DNA from: Gentiana macrophylla
Lineage: Eukaryota; Streptophyta; Magnoliopsida; Gentianales; Gentianaceae
Direction: 5' to 3'
DNA: 64,000 nt
NCBI GenBank assembly: GCA_026214975.1
Contig: JAOBSW010000111.1
Span: 23,501-87,500, forward strand
This document shows, in pieces, positions 10,300 to 22,613 of the stretch; within the stretch, counting starts at the first letter, position 1; the number at the start of each line of letters is the position of its first letter. Made by a program: the position numbers and the translations under genes. The notes beneath the pieces are model-generated. The model was given only the letters and a program-made list of their open reading frames with translations, did no database searches and was not told where the DNA came from.

Positions 10300-13200
10300 T
10301 GCTCCAAAACGTTGCACCAACCAAAACGCATAAACTTCAAATTCGTGATCAAAGAAATCATAAAAAGATCTAAGAACTACATCGAAATCATTAATCTTGC
10401 CATACAAGCCGTAAATTCTTCACTCGCCTCCTCCGCTGGGACACGAACACAGAGGTCGGAGGTCTTTCGACCGCCGAGTCATGAATCTCCTTATTTCTCC
10501 ACATCCATATACCGCTTACCACTTCCTCCAAGTATAGCTCCATCCATTGATCCGCTATGGATAGGTTCTCATCTATCCAAGTATCTAAACTTCGTGGTGC
10601 CAAAAATTGACTCCATTTCTCTCAGTAGTAAAAGCGCCCACACTTGGGTTGCCCAAGCACAATCAACGGCGCATGAAGCGGGTGTTTCATCGTCTGCCTC
10701 ATGATTGGGCAAATGGGCGAGGGATGATAAATCTCTTAGCCAAGAGATCGATGTAGGCAAGGTGGCTCATGTTTGACCATCCATAGAAAGAAATTGGTGC
10801 GTAGTCGGACCCTTTAATTTCCATATTTGTTTCCACTGCTTAATATCATTCACATTTGCTTGTTCTTCCCTCCTTTCCTTAGTTTGCAAAAATAACCGTA
10901 AGAGACCGAATATTTACCTCGTAGGTCGTTAATCCATTTGAACCCTTCATCTCGTATGCTCCATGCCCGCCCATAGTCTGTAATATGTCAGGCAAATGCC
11001 TCTCCATATAAGTGAGCATCCAGTGTTTGGGTTTGGCGATAATTCGATATATTTATGTGCGTAACTTTTATCCGTAGTTTGTCGTGATGATTAATCGCCC
11101 CTGCACCAAACTTGCCTAAGAAGGCAACATTCATCTCAAAAGGTCTTCTAATACCCAAACCGCCTCTTCCTTTGGTCTACATATTTTATTCCAAGCCATC
11201 AGATGCATTTTGCGCTGCCTTCCTTATCTCCCCACAGAAATCTCTACACACTTTATCCAAATTTTAAATACAAGTCAAGTGGTATTTGAAAAGTTTGCAT
11301 ATGATAGAAAGCTTAGCCGCAAGTGAACTTTTGATTAAGATAGTCCCGCCATTTTAGACAAAGCTTTGATGACCAGATGAAAGTTTGGCCTTCATTTTAT
11401 CAATCATAAAGTAAAGTGTGCAATCTTGAGTCCGCTTTGATTGTAGGGACTCCAAGGTAAGTACCTCAGTGATAAGGCATACCCATGATAGTTTTCGTGT
11501 TATATTATTTCGCTTGCAACACCGACATTACTAGAAGTATAAAAGCTCGATTTTACCAAACTAACCTTTGCCCCGAGCAATTACAAAAATCTTGGAGTGC
11601 TCTCTCCATGCAACTAGCTTGGTTTTCATGGCTTCTCCAAACAAAGAATAAATCATCAAAGAAAGAAGATATGTAGATATGTGGTCCCCTTTGATATATA
11701 TATCGGCTTCCATCTTCCTTCCGACATCGCTTCGTTAATCGTCATACTCAAGACTTCCATACATAAAACAAACAGATAATGAGCAATCGGATCCTCTTGT
11801 CTTATGCCTCACTGGTGAAAAGCATTCATCTTCATACCATTCCAGAGTACACCCAATCTAATGTAATGATCGATGCATAATCAAATTCAAAATCGACTCC
11901 TTGATACCAATAGTCTACAATATATTTCTTAAAAATTCCAATCCACTCTATCATATGCTTTCTCCAAGTCAACCTTCACAATCATATACCCTTTACCTCT
12001 CTTATTATGGATGTAGTGTACTACTTGGGCTGTAATAATGTTTTCAAGATCGCTTCGCTCGGTATAAAAGCACATTGGCTACTATGTAATGAGCTCCCCA
12101 TAATCAATCTTAACTGCTTCCCAAAGACTTTGGTCACAATTTTCACAATAACATTTGCCGTGAGCGATTGGTCTAAATCGAGATGGTTTTTCTAGAACAT
12201 CCACCTTGGGAACGAGTGTTATTAGAACCTCATTTATATCCGTTGGAAGGCATCGATCATCAAATACTTTCTTCACAAAACTTATCACAGATTCCCTATA
12301 ATACCCTCAAATTTCTTTTATAGAAAATGGGCGGTAGCCCATCCGACCGCCACTTTATAAGTTCCCATGTCAAAACAAGCACTCTCTATCTCCTTCTCAC
12401 ATACATTTCTCATAACAAGTTGCAAAGTCGATTGAGAGAGTTGGGGAAATTGAAAGTACAGCTTACAAATGTGTGTCTCGTGGTCTCATTTGAGTATAGC
12501 TCAACAAAGAAATCCCTTACCATATCTTGAACCTCTTGTTCATCAATGGTCCGCATAACCATCCGCTTTTTCAACATTTTAATCAAGTTCTCTCGCTTTT
12601 TTTGATGGCCACAGATGGTAATAATGCGATTTCTTTCCCTTCTACCATCCATTGCAATTTGATCGTTGGTGCCATAAGAGCTCTTCTGAATAAGAATCTC
12701 GCTGTATTCATGCCGAGTCGCCCCTCCAAGTGTGATAAGAAGTCGGAATAGTTGATTACTTAGGGCATGTCGAACACCATTCAATCTATTTAAGCGCTTT
12801 GTCTTCCTATAGAAAATGTTTCAAGACACTTTTATTCCACTTTTGCGCTTCTATCATGAAGTTATGGATATTTTAACCGATGTTGGGATTAGAGTTATCC
12901 CAATTTTGCTCCACAAAGTCCATAAAATCTTCATGTTCCAACCAAGCAATTAAAAATCTAGAGCCACCTCCTCCTTGAGATGTTTGCCGCTCAGTGGCTT
13001 ATAATCGAGTAATAGAGACAAGTGGTCGTAATGAATTTTCGGAAGATGCATAAGGTTGGCTTCATTATATAATAAAATCCAACTGCAGAGAGTCCGCACT
13101 TGATCCAATCTTTCTTGTATGCGAATGCCTTTATGGATGTGGCCTCGCCTAACGTAAATCTTGGCCCATGGAAATTCATATTCTCTAGCTTGCAATAATG

Positions 13201-13694
13201 GATCATAGACCTCATCTTCTCAACATTAATACCTCCAACAGATCTTCCCTCATACTTATCTTCTTGCTCGATTACTTGGTTATAATCCCCATCATGCACC
13301 AAGGATAGGTCATCACATTCGATGCACTCTTCAAATACTCCTGCAGATCATTTCTCACACAGTGTAGTGAGATGCATAAATAATAGATAGGATCCAAAGG
13401 ATCTCCTGCTTTGGGAAATAGCCATGTTCGTGACATTGACTTGTACTTGAGATATAATGAAGGTTCATCTCCTTATCGCTCCGTAAGCACCAGATGTCGC
13501 CCGAGTATTTCTAGCTTCAACACATATAACTTTATTGTAGTTTGAGTGTAGGAGAATCGCCAAGCTCATTACCATCGCTCTCGCTTCCACCTGCATACGT
13601 GATATCCTGGTTTATGTGTACTTAAAAGTTCCTTTAAGTGCACCTTAAATTCCTTGGACCCTACTCCTCTACAATTCCAAGTCAGAATCTGCAT
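10300..13694 (-). pseudogene. LINE ORF2 (endonuclease - reverse transcriptase), broken
   Basis: The start at 13694 reads MQILTWNCRGVG, the N-terminal motif of apurinic-type LINE endonucleases. The second endonuclease block follows at about 13300-13100 (HDGDYNQVI, then MRSMIHYCKLENMNFHGPRF). RT block 0-1 is at 12290-12180 (CLPTDINEVLITLVPK, RFRPIA), and the zinc-finger RVT region lies near 10760-10570. Frameshifts and stops occur throughout, including in the RT core, so the enzyme is not functional. Confidence 0.8.
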
Positions 13695-13699
13695 GATAA

Positions 13700-15356
13700 A
13701 ATAATTAGATGTGTGTGAGGTTACCACCTCCTTCTCCCATATCCATCTTATCAGGGGGCTGGTCCCTTAAAATCCATTCTGCAGTGGCTAAGCCGTTGTC
13801 TTTGTCTCTATCCACGCTTGAATTTTGTATCATGTATCCATCCTGAGGTTTTGATTTATGATGGATGGAGTCAGCATCCTTTTAGCTTCAGACACGCTTC
13901 TCACAGTGTGGAACTTGGTTGGTCGCTAAACAACATTTGTTGTTCTTGGTTATTTGATATATCATGGAGATGATTTGGTTGAAAGTCGTGGGTTCTTTTG
14001 CAACCCTACCGATGTAGTGCTCTTTGGATGACATTATTGTGTCTTTTCCATCGCTGGATTGTCCTTTCTTCAGATGATCCGTCTGATTCTTAGTCTCTCT
14101 TTTTCCACTGCTTTTCTTTTCCCCACAGTCCTTCCTTACTAAGCATCGTTATCTTTGGAGGCAACAGCTTCATGTTGTTTTGCTACTTTCCGCTTGAAAG
14201 CCTCAATTGGGTCTAAAATATCTTCTACCTCCTCTTCTTCCATTGTTGTATCTTCATTCTCATCTACCAAAACATTAAATCTTGACCCTGCCCTTCCTTG
14301 CTCAGAATGGCTCAATTGATTGTCAGCCCTGTTAACTTGATTATGCATCTCATTCTCGCTATCTTTATATGCGCTGCATAGGCTCTTCGATCATTGTTAC
14401 CTCTTTGTGGTGGGTTTGGCTTGCGCCTTCTTGTCTCACGCTTAGCATCCAAGGCCCAAATGGCTTTTTTCCGAGTAGACCTCGAGGCGCTTGTGGGTTC
14501 AAAACATCGTGGTGCGTGCCCTCGATTTTCACTTCATTATCATGATGGATCAAGGGCAATTCTCGCTTTGTGTCCATACCTTCCACATTCAAAACAGATA
14601 CCGCAAACTTTCATATTCTACCCGAACTCAAAGCCTTTGAGCACCACCTTGGTTCTAAGCACCTTGCGTAGATTCATTTCTACACATACTGCAAACCTTC
14701 CTCTTGTTGAATCTGTGGGGACTACATCCACCCTTACAAAGCCCCACTCTTTTAGCTAATCGCAGGATAAATTCATGGTCATCTAAAAGTTCCAGAGGTA
14801 TTTGTGGGAATCGAATCCACACCATTGTTGAATCTATCTTCTCCTCGCGATGGAACAACAGTTATGGCCTCCACTTTCTAACAATGATAATGCCTCGAAT
14901 TACCTAAGGGCCCTTTTCCAAAGCAGCTTACATAATCTTCTCTCGCAAAGAAAATCTCACCACATAGAATCCCAGCCGAGATCAACAATGTCCAATTTGC
15001 CTTTAGTACACCACATACCGTGTAATCGCTTCTTGCAATATTTCGAATGAGACATTTCGACCTAGTACCTTTATTATGATCGCTCCTCCATTGACGCCAA
15101 AGAGCGATGCACCCATCACTTCCAATTCGACCGGTCGCCATCCACCTCGACCATGCCAATTCTCTTCGCTATCTTGATGAATTTCGCAATATCCGATTCT
15201 CTTCTCCATCACCGGAAGAGAGTTGGTCCTTGTAATTTAAGCCCTCGACCACATCAACGCCGCTCGATTTCCCATGGAGTTGCCTCTTTGGTCTATCTAC
15301 ACTTGTTCAAGGAGATCCTCCTCTTCAGAAGTGCGGTCGACACGCATGTCCTCCAT
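13700..15356 (-). pseudogene. LINE ORF1 (DUF4283-type RNA-binding protein), broken
   Basis: The likely start is the ATG at 15356 (MEDMRVDRTSEEEDLLEQV). Further on, GYCEIHQDSEENW and KVLGRNVSFEILQEAI match the first half of the DUF4283 domain found in plant L1 ORF1 proteins. VWIRFPQIPLELLDDHEFI and LAKRVGLC with RVNKR-like sequence match its second half (the W-[IV]-R-[LF]-P-x-[LI]-P motif), and a Cys-rich stretch follows (CSMCRN-like). An acidic segment, DENEDTTMEEEEVEDILD, lies near the C-terminus (about 14220). ORF1 proteins bind LINE RNA. Several frameshifts separate the pieces. Confidence 0.7.
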
Positions 15357-16099
15357 TACAGAGGTATTTAGATTAACGGAGAAGACAAAAAAGGGGATCG
15401 CCGCTCGCCGCCACGCTTTTTTGCTCGAAGGTTTTTATTTCTCCTCTCTTTGCTTTGTGTAAAGCCTTCACCCACATAACTATATTTATTAAGAAGAATA
15501 AGTACAATAAAAGAAGGATATAATTGTAAAGTTGCCATGTTTTTAATGACTTGATAAACCAATAAATGATGTCCCTTTAAATCTTTAGTTCCAAAATATC
15601 TCAAACAAATTGAGACGGAGTGAGTGTTACATTATGTTTGGTATCAATTCTTTGTGGAGATATGACGAGGCCAGATAGGCTCAAAAGATGCATTGGAATG
15701 TATTGATACTAAGACAACTATTTGAGAATATTTATATATATAGCTAACTTTCTTATCTTTACTTTATTTAGTTATGTAGATTTAGTTCTACATGATATTA
15801 TTATTCTTGAAACAAGCTAAGTATACATGCATCTTTCTCTTTTTTGATTGAAAATAATATTTTTAGCAACAGTATAAGATAATATAGTATATAAACAGTG
15901 ATTATAATTTTGATTTTGACATATTTTGATTTTATTTATTTATTGTAATGATATATGAATTTACCATTATAAAGATAACAAGATAGTGAAATAATGTTTC
16001 TCACAATAATTCATTCAGTTGCAGTACAGTATTCATAGCAACATTTACAGTATTCATAGCAACATTTCTTAACAAACGTGGCCCTCTCACATAATGCCA

Positions 16100-16453
16100 A
16101 GTGTCTCAACTAAATCTAGTAAAGATCCTCATGGATAACTATCAGATTTACTAGATAATATTACTAGATAATATATTACTCCCTCCGTCCCAATTTGTTT
16201 GGGACATTTTGGAACTCTTGAAATTTAAGGAAACATCATTTAATACATTGTCTAGTCATTAAATACATGACTATTTTACAATAACACCCATTTTATATTG
16301 TCCTTACAATTTTCAATAAATATTGATATGTGGGCATTTTAGATATTTAAGAAGCAACTTTCAATCTAAACATTAGTAATGAGACTTATTTTGGGACATC
16401 CATAAAAGAAATATGTCTCAAACAAATTGGGACGGGGGGAGTAATTCCTAACA
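16100..16453 (-). mobile_element. Copia element B, 3' LTR start (with MITE)
   Basis: On the minus strand the LTR begins TGTTAGGAATTA at 16453, right after a GAGGGGGGATG polypurine tract. Excluding the MITE, it continues with TAATATATTATCTAG...ATCCATGAGGATCTTTACT, which matches the right-hand copy at 25574-25635. The far end of this LTR (left of about 16100) cannot be fixed because the right copy is truncated. Confidence 0.7.
16179..16441. mobile_element. Stowaway-like MITE inside a copia LTR
   Basis: The 263 bp element starts CTCCCTCCGTCCCAATTTG and ends CAAATTGGGACGGGGGGAG, near-perfect terminal inverted repeats flanked by TA on both sides (16177-16178, 16442-16443). It lies within the TGTTAGGAATTA...TATTATCTAG start of a copia LTR, so it inserted after the copia element. 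Its well-preserved ends suggest it is the youngest MITE here. Confidence 0.95.
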
Positions 16454-18000
16454 TCCCCCCTCAAGCTAAAAGTAGGAACAACTAATACATTTAGCTTGGT
16501 TCTGAACTCCTCCAGCAAAGGGCCTGGAAGTGCTTTAGTTAAAGCATCCGCAATCTGTGATAAGAGGACAAAACAGACAAACCACCGCTTATTGATGACT
16601 GATCTCTCACATAGTGAACATCAACCTCTATGTGCTTCGTTTCTTGCATGATACATCGGGTTGTGAGCAAGAAATGTGGCACTTAAATTGTCACACTGTG
16701 CAATCGAACATTAGGTAGGTTGACTCAGCATCTCCGTAATCAATCGCTTGATCCAACACAGCTTCGATGATAAATTGGCCAAGGACTCAGACTGCATCAG
16801 ACTTGACCAGAGACCACACACTGCTTTGAGCTCCAAGAAACCAAAGAGTTGCCAATGTAAACACAAGAACTCAAAAAGACTTCTTCGCCCTGAGGTAACA
16901 TGCCCACCAACGCTCACGTAAACTCACAAATGAGTGGAGCCAGATGCACTGAAAAACAAACCATAATGTAAGTGTACCTTCACATATCTAAAAGCCTTTA
17001 AGAGCTTGCCAATGTAGCCGTGGTAGAGTCTCAGATATAGTGGTCGAGATAATTAAATGTAATAAGCAAGATCAGTCTAAGTGTTGGTCAAGTATTGTAG
17101 CCCTTCTATAGCACTTCGTAGATAGTAGGTGTTGCATTGGTTCACCTTGATTTGGAAGCAGATGTTGGCTGTGGATCATAGTGTTGAACATGATTTGATG
17201 TGATCAAGCTGCGCTTTTTCAGAGCCGTGAGGCATAATGATCCCGTGTTGGATACAACCTCGCTGAAGTTTTCAGGTGCCTCCATACCTGTAAAGTGAGA
17301 TATCGAGCCTGTGTCTTTCAAAGGCAAATTTAGAATTTAGCATATCAACAAAATGCTTGACCAGCCTTTTGTGAGTTGCATGTCACCAATATGTCATCTA
17401 CATAGACCAAAACATACAAATGTGTTCATCACCCTAAGAATAAAAAGTGGATGAGTCTGATTTAGATTGTTTGAAACCCAATGCAAGATTCAGAATCTTA
17501 GTGGCAAAGAAACCATGCCCTAGAGCTTGTTTAAGTCCATAAAGGGCTTTTCGCAACTTACAAACATAATGTGGTTTATTCTTATCAATAAAACCTCTCG
17601 TTGTTCCATATAGACATCTTCCATCATGGCCCATTAAGAAAGGCATTTTCAATGTCAACTTGATGAATATGCCAATTTAAATCGATCGCTAAGGCCAGAC
17701 AACTCGATAGTAGAAGCTTTGGCCACCGGGCTAAAAGTTTCTATAAAATCTACACCATAGGTCCTGATGGAACCTTTGGCAACCAATCTTGCCTTGTGTT
17801 TAATGATTGTTCCATCAGTCTCATTTTCACTTGAATACCCACCTACAAACCAACTAGACTTTGTTTGTTGGTTGGGCACCGTGGTCCATGTATCTTCTCT
17901 CGAAGGCATTAAACTCGCTGACCATAGCAGCTCTCCACCGTTGTTGTTCAATGCTTCGAGACCTTGGTTGGTTCTAACAGTGATTTGGAAGTATGAGGAC
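16454..18000 (-). pseudogene. Copia element B pol: RT and RNase H part, broken
   Basis: Minus-strand fragments read EDTWTTVPNQQTKSSWFVGG, then IIKHKARLVAKG, then GVDFIETFSPVAKASTIE (start of the copia RT). CKLRKALYGLKQA and DSSTFY follow, and the end reads ADALTKALPGPLLEEFRTKL just before the polypurine tract. Domain order RT - RNase H is that of Ty1/copia. Several frames are broken. The upstream part of the same ORF resumes at 23311 after a 5.3 kb insertion. Confidence 0.85.
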
Positions 18001-19339
18001 CGAATTGTTGAAATAATCGGTTGGACCTGATCCGACCGGTCGGATCATTTCTACTATTTCTTTATGTTTGTACATATATTAAATGGCTTTTCGTTGTCAT
18101 ATATATGTTCTTTTAAAGAACCAATTATGGATTGTTATATGATAACGCCCTTAGTATTAAATCGTGATAGAGAAACCATGATAGGCAATTATGGTTGATG
18201 ATATCTCTAATCACTTTAATAAGTTTGATACTTAAATGTCTCTAGTCGATGTACTATTAAACAGGCATTGATAGTATAAAATGTATCAGCACGATTAGAT
18301 GTCTTCGCCTTTAAGGGCGTGGATAGATCTCGCTTCATCAAGTGTATAGACACTTGACTATACGTGGACGGTATTAGAGAATGCGACGTTGGGATCGACC
18401 CACTTACACGGATAAGTGTCACACTATGTGACGGTTGTGTAATTGTCCTTGGACCGAGTCTTCATGGCATCACGGTGTGGATTGTCATGCTTTGACACTA
18501 TTGAGGTTTCTCAGCCACGGGCGATCATGCGGTAGTTGATTGGGCATGACATCAAGCACGCGGAGTATACATGATTGGTCGCTCGGGAATCGCGTGATCC
18601 TATGATCGGGATCGAATATTCAAATGGCCTTCTTATATGAATGTCTAGCTCTCGTGAATCTTTGCAAAGTGGGAGTAAATGAGTTACTTCGAGAGAGCAT
18701 GATATCCAGATTATAAGATACGGTCGTTGATGTTTTGACACTCGACTAACTAACCGTATGGATATTATTACAATGATAGGATTGTAAGTTACACGGTAAC
18801 TATTTCACATGAAAGGTAGTAGTATTGCATTTGACTCTTCCGATGATCGGGGTCACGTGTGTTGCAGACGCCATCCCGTGATCGTTAGGTATGAAGGGCA
18901 TTTTCGTAATTTGCACTTTGTGTCTACGGCCAATATATTCAGAAGCCTATCGGGTCACACACATAAGAACATGTAGCCGGATTAAAATGTGGTTATAGTT
19001 GATGACTAAATAAGGAAAGAATTTATCTCGTACTATAAAGGTTATAGTGGTAAATTAATATGGTGGTATTTATTTATTATGAATAAATTAAATACAATAT
19101 ATTAATAGTATTATATTAATTAAAAAAATATTCCGAATGCCAATTTATTGGCAATATGGGGCGCCACATTGAAGTGTATAAGATACACTTGGATTGTGTA
19201 ATTTAATTAATAGTATTACCAAATATTAATAGTGTTATTTGTTTATAAGGACTGGTTTTGAGACTTAATAAGCATTTAGGACACACTTAAAAGATCATTA
19301 GTTATAAGGACATAATTTAAACAACTTTCCTATTTTACC

Positions 19340-20440
19340 CCTACAATAACGTTGATCTCGCAACTTTCCTATGGCCTTCAAATTTTTCCTCCGTCCGGCC
19401 TCGCTTTTCGCTTTTCCGATTCCGCCGCTTCAAACAACTCGCCGATCCGAGCCCTCCGATGCCTGGGTGAGCGAAGGAGATCGACACTTCTCTTCGATTC
19501 CACATCGATTCGGGCTTGCCGGAGGTCGTGGCGAATCCTCCATTGCTCGACGCTGAGTCGGCCGGCATCTCGAACCAGCAGGGTCTCGCTTCGCCATCGG
19601 GATGGGGTTGCATTTGGATTAAGCGGGAGAGGAGGATTTACGTGGCGGATGTGCGTATGGTGCTCGCCGGAAATCACCAGGATCAGTCCGATAAATGTGG
19701 AGGGGTTTCTTTAAACTCTATGTTTCTTTGTTTCGAAAGATTCAAAATGGATATGAACAAACCACATTACCATTTAAATTTGCCAAATTCAATAACTCTA
19801 TATTTGTTAACACTTAGCAGAGATGTTTTGCCTTTACTCCTGAGGATTAACATCCCATTTGGCCGATATACATGTACTTCAAACTCATGTCTTCAAGTTT
19901 TTTTTCAGAAATGTCTAAAGAGTGAGCTTTTACTTCATTTTTTCCAAAATGCTAACTTTTTTACTTCAAGAATCATAATGTGCTTGTGATTCCATTGAAC
20001 TTGTGTGTTCTTACTTGCTTCAAGAATCGTGAACTCAGAGACTTGCACCAAAGATTTGCTTATAATTGATTGTCGCGATGTCGACAAAATGGATCAATTT
20101 GGCGATTGTGGTAGTGCATACGGTCTCATCCTTTATTTTTGTCTATTGGACAAGAGGAGATAACATGTTTTTGTGTTATTCACTCTATACAAGTCTCTTG
20201 GCTTAAGCAACACTCGCCCCAATTCCTTGGGCTAGGTGGTTGTGTTACGGTCACTAATTCCTTGCTTATGTTTATAGACATTAAGTGTGTTTTTGGATTT
20301 GCAAATTATAGGATCTTTCATGGGTTCCTTTGTATCGTGATCGAAAGTTGATTTCCGTGCTCTATGATACGTTGAACCTTATATCTCTATGTGAACCTTA
20401 TTATTTTCACCGTTGATGATGAAAAAGTTTGATTAAGGTG
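19340..20440. other. Unassigned DNA within the LTR-bounded unit
   Basis: Starts with a GC-richer stretch (19371-19714) that has open frames on both strands, including MAFKFFLRPASLFAFPIPPL on plus, reminiscent of a first coding exon of a plant gene. I recognise no family. The rest is AT-rich. Confidence 0.4.
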
Positions 20441-20720
20441 AGATTTGGTGATGCCTCAAGACAAAGTGATATGAAGTTGTGGCCTTTTAAGGTTATTCCT
20501 GGTGCTAAGGACAACCTAATGATTGTAGTAAACTATAAGGACAAGGACAAACAATTTGGTATGAGGATAATAATTGTTTCCAGATAAATAATTACCTGAA
20601 TTTAAATTGTCAAGCCTTTCTTGCTTCAATCGCGGAAGAATGCCGTGGACACCGCCCTCGCTTATTTCAACGACTCACACCATCGGGCCACCAAAGATTC
20701 TCGTGTTATTTCGTGTCTTA
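20441..20720 (+). pseudogene. HSP70 nucleotide-binding-domain fragment
   Basis: In frame from 20441 the plus strand reads RFGDASRQSDMKLWPFKVIP, then DNLMIVVNYKDKDKQFGMR. After a ~65 nt gap it reads KNAVDTALAYFNDSHHRATK at 20636-20695. These match two consecutive segments of the HSP70 ATPase domain: the [RK]RFSD...DxKxWPFKV region, and the NAVxTVPAYFNDSQRQATKDAG signature. The ~25 residues expected between them are missing or replaced. No start, C-terminal domain or remaining exons are present. It lies inside the LTR-bounded unit, so it is a captured or transduced fragment. Confidence 0.8.
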
Positions 20721-21058
20721 TTTCGCTTCCCAAAGCGGTGATTTGCCTCGCTAATTCCATGGGCTCGACTCGACTAAAAATGTTTGGGCTCGATCGATCC
20801 ATAAAAGGCAATATCGAACTCGACTTCTAAATACTCGATATAGCTCGACTCGCTCGTAAGCTTGATTATTTTCTTATAATTCATTTTATTTTTCCTTTCT
20901 TTTTTTTGAGTAATGATCCGGACACAACCGTTGTGACACAACGAAAGTGTCACATCATGTATTGACACCGCTTGATCATTATGTAATAATGATAAATTAG
21001 TTTAACATGCATCACCTTGAAACAAAGAAAACAAAGATATACGTTGATGGTGGGTTTG

Positions 21059-21262
21059 TGTATGATTTGGCGATGTCATCGCATAAAATGCCAATGTCAT
21101 CGCATAAATTGCCGATGTCATCGCGATAAAATGTTGATGTCAATGATATCCGATTGTCGATGTCATCGTGATAAATTGTTGATGTCACACATATATGATT
21201 GCCGATGTCATCGTGATAAAATGTTGATATCATCGCATATATGATTGCCGATGTAATCGCAT
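21059..21262. repeat. Minisatellite, nine units of ~22 bp
   Basis: Units follow the pattern GATGTCATCGCATAAATTGCC with variation (AATGTC, GATATC; CGTGATAAA, CATATATGA). There are no unique spacers, so it is not CRISPR-like. The array is followed by TATGAATTAAGGTGAAAGAT, which also follows the second array. Confidence 0.9.
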
Positions 21263-21635
21263 AAAAATATGAATTAAGGTGAAAGATTATGTTGATCGAG
21301 TTTTATAGCAAAGTTAATACAAACCTTTGCTTTTGGGGATAGGAGGACGAGGATACTCAGTATTTTTCTAAAGCTTTTGTGTAGTCCTTTAAATGTTTAT
21401 TTTCTTTTTTGCTTTTCTTTTTTGTCAAGTGATCAAAAACTTCTTTGAACAGATGTGTTTGACTTCCCCTAATATGGATCAGCTTTTGATGCCAAAATAT
21501 GTTGTTGCATGTATTGAAGTTATGATTATTTATGTGAACAATTTTAATTATAATTCCTTTTTCCATTCACATTTTATGGATAGAGAAGCTTCGATTTTAT
21601 GAAATTAAGTGTCACGGTGTTTCTTCATCAAATGT

Positions 21636-21802
21636 CACTGCATATCTGATTGCCGATGTCGCTGCATAAATTGTCGATGTCACTGCATAAATTGTTGATG
21701 TCACCGCATAGATTGCCGATGTCACTGCATAAATTGCCCATGTCACTGCATAAAATATTGATATCACTGCATATATGATTGCCGATGTCACTGCATAAAA
21801 AT
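21636..21802. repeat. Second minisatellite, seven related units
   Basis: Units follow GATGTCACTGCATAAATTGCC, i.e. the first array with TCG changed to ACTG or CTG. The same 3' flank (TATGAATTAAGGTGAAAGAT, then TTATGTTGATCG) follows, so the two arrays come from a block duplication of array plus flank. Confidence 0.9.
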
Positions 21803-21924
21803 ATGAATTAAGGTGAAAGATTTATGTTGATCGTAGTTTTATATCAAAAGATATAGCCATTTGAAGTCGATTTTATGAAGAAAAGAAATTGATTTTATGA
21901 AATTAAGTCGGAAATATATCAAAT

Positions 21925-22185
21925 GTCATTCATATATGATTGCCGGCGTCAATGCATCATGGTGGTTAGTGCATCGCGTGTCTCTCAGATCTGGTGGTCA
22001 ATACATCGCGTGTCTCTCCATCGGGGTGATCATCGATCGGGTTGCCCTCGTGACGCGGTGGCTAATGCATCGCGTTGTCGCTGCATTGCGGTATCATTTC
22101 ATCTCGGCGCCTCGTGATCGCAGCTTGTCAAGACATCGCGCGTGTCACTTCATCACGGTAGTCAATGCATCGCGTTGTCGGATGA
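21925..22185. repeat. Degenerate CATCGCG-rich repeats
   Basis: GCATCGCG[TC] or a near form recurs (near 21971, 22005, 22068, 22131 and 22167) at irregular spacing of about 30-60 bp in a GC-rich patch next to the minisatellites. Confidence 0.5.
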
Positions 22186-22212
22186 AAAAAAGAAAATAAT
22201 TTTCACTCGTCG

Positions 22213-22215
<3 letters not shown>

Positions 22216-22256
<41 letters not shown>
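22216..22256 (+). repeat. 41-nt poly(A) run
   Basis: A pure A run follows the minisatellite region. It could be the A tail of a reverse-transcribed segment that begins upstream, which would explain the foreign DNA in this unit; no matching flanking duplication was found by eye. Confidence 0.6.
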
Positions 22257-22261
<5 letters not shown>

Positions 22262-22540
22262 CAGCGTCTATCTGAAGTAAAATAAAATAAAAATTTTAAA
22301 AAAATGCAAAACACAACAGCAAGTTTTTAATCTAAATTAAATAAAACACAACACCAACTTCCATTCAGGGCGTGGCTTTCCTTTTATTTTTTTATTCTTT
22401 TTCCTTCATTACATGATTTTAGCCTATCTACCTATTTTTCATTCTTATAACTAAGTGTTTGCTTTTTAAAGGCTCCTTTTCGCTTTAATTGTTCTCATAT
22501 ATGCCATTCTTTTCAATAATTGTCCCATATTAATATTAGA

Positions 22541-22547
<7 letters not shown>

Positions 22548-22612
<65 letters not shown>
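22548..22612. repeat. (AT)n microsatellite
   Basis: About 32 AT units, directly before the hairpin element. Confidence 0.95.

Positions 22613-22613
<1 letters not shown>

Larger units (their letters stand above)
10191..15469 (-). mobile_element. L1-type LINE, near full length
   Basis: A 16-bp direct repeat ACCCACATAACTATAT flanks the element (10175-10190 and 15470-15485), the length expected for target-primed reverse transcription. The 3' end on the minus strand is a 17-nt A tail (T run 10245-10261), followed by an AT microsatellite. Two ORF regions, ORF1 (from 15356) and ORF2 (from 13694), lie in L1 order. Length ~5.3 kb is normal for a plant L1. All reading frames are broken, so it cannot move by itself. 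Confidence 0.9.
10083..15627. mobile_element. Stowaway-like MITE, split by a LINE
   Basis: The left end (TTCCTTCCGTCATAAATTG) and right end (CAAATTGAGACGGAGTGAGT) are inverted versions of the Stowaway terminus CTCCCTCCGTCC. A TA dinucleotide flanks each side (10081-10082 and 15628-15629), as expected for Tc1/mariner-type insertion. Without the inserted LINE the element would be about 265 bp, matching the other two MITEs in the window. Confidence 0.75.
9990..15760. repeat. Repeat family copy A, split by a MITE+LINE insertion
   Basis: 9990-10082 plus 15628-15760 together align with an uninterrupted stretch at 26565-26800. Shared strings include GGTGATTG[AT]TAGATTAT, GGCTTTATCAT, GACGAGGCCAGATAGGCTC and AAAAGATGCAT. 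The copy at 26.6 kb therefore shows the pre-insertion state of this locus. The repeat's own class is unknown; no coding sequence is visible in it. Confidence 0.7.

Noticed and set aside
19352..19989. Overlapping open frames on both strands as a real gene
   Set aside because: GC-rich patch gives open frames in several phases; no family match, and the location is inside a transposon.
21059..21802. Regular ~22 bp repeats that could suggest a CRISPR array
   Set aside because: Units are contiguous with no unique spacers, in a plant genome and inside a transposon; this is a minisatellite.
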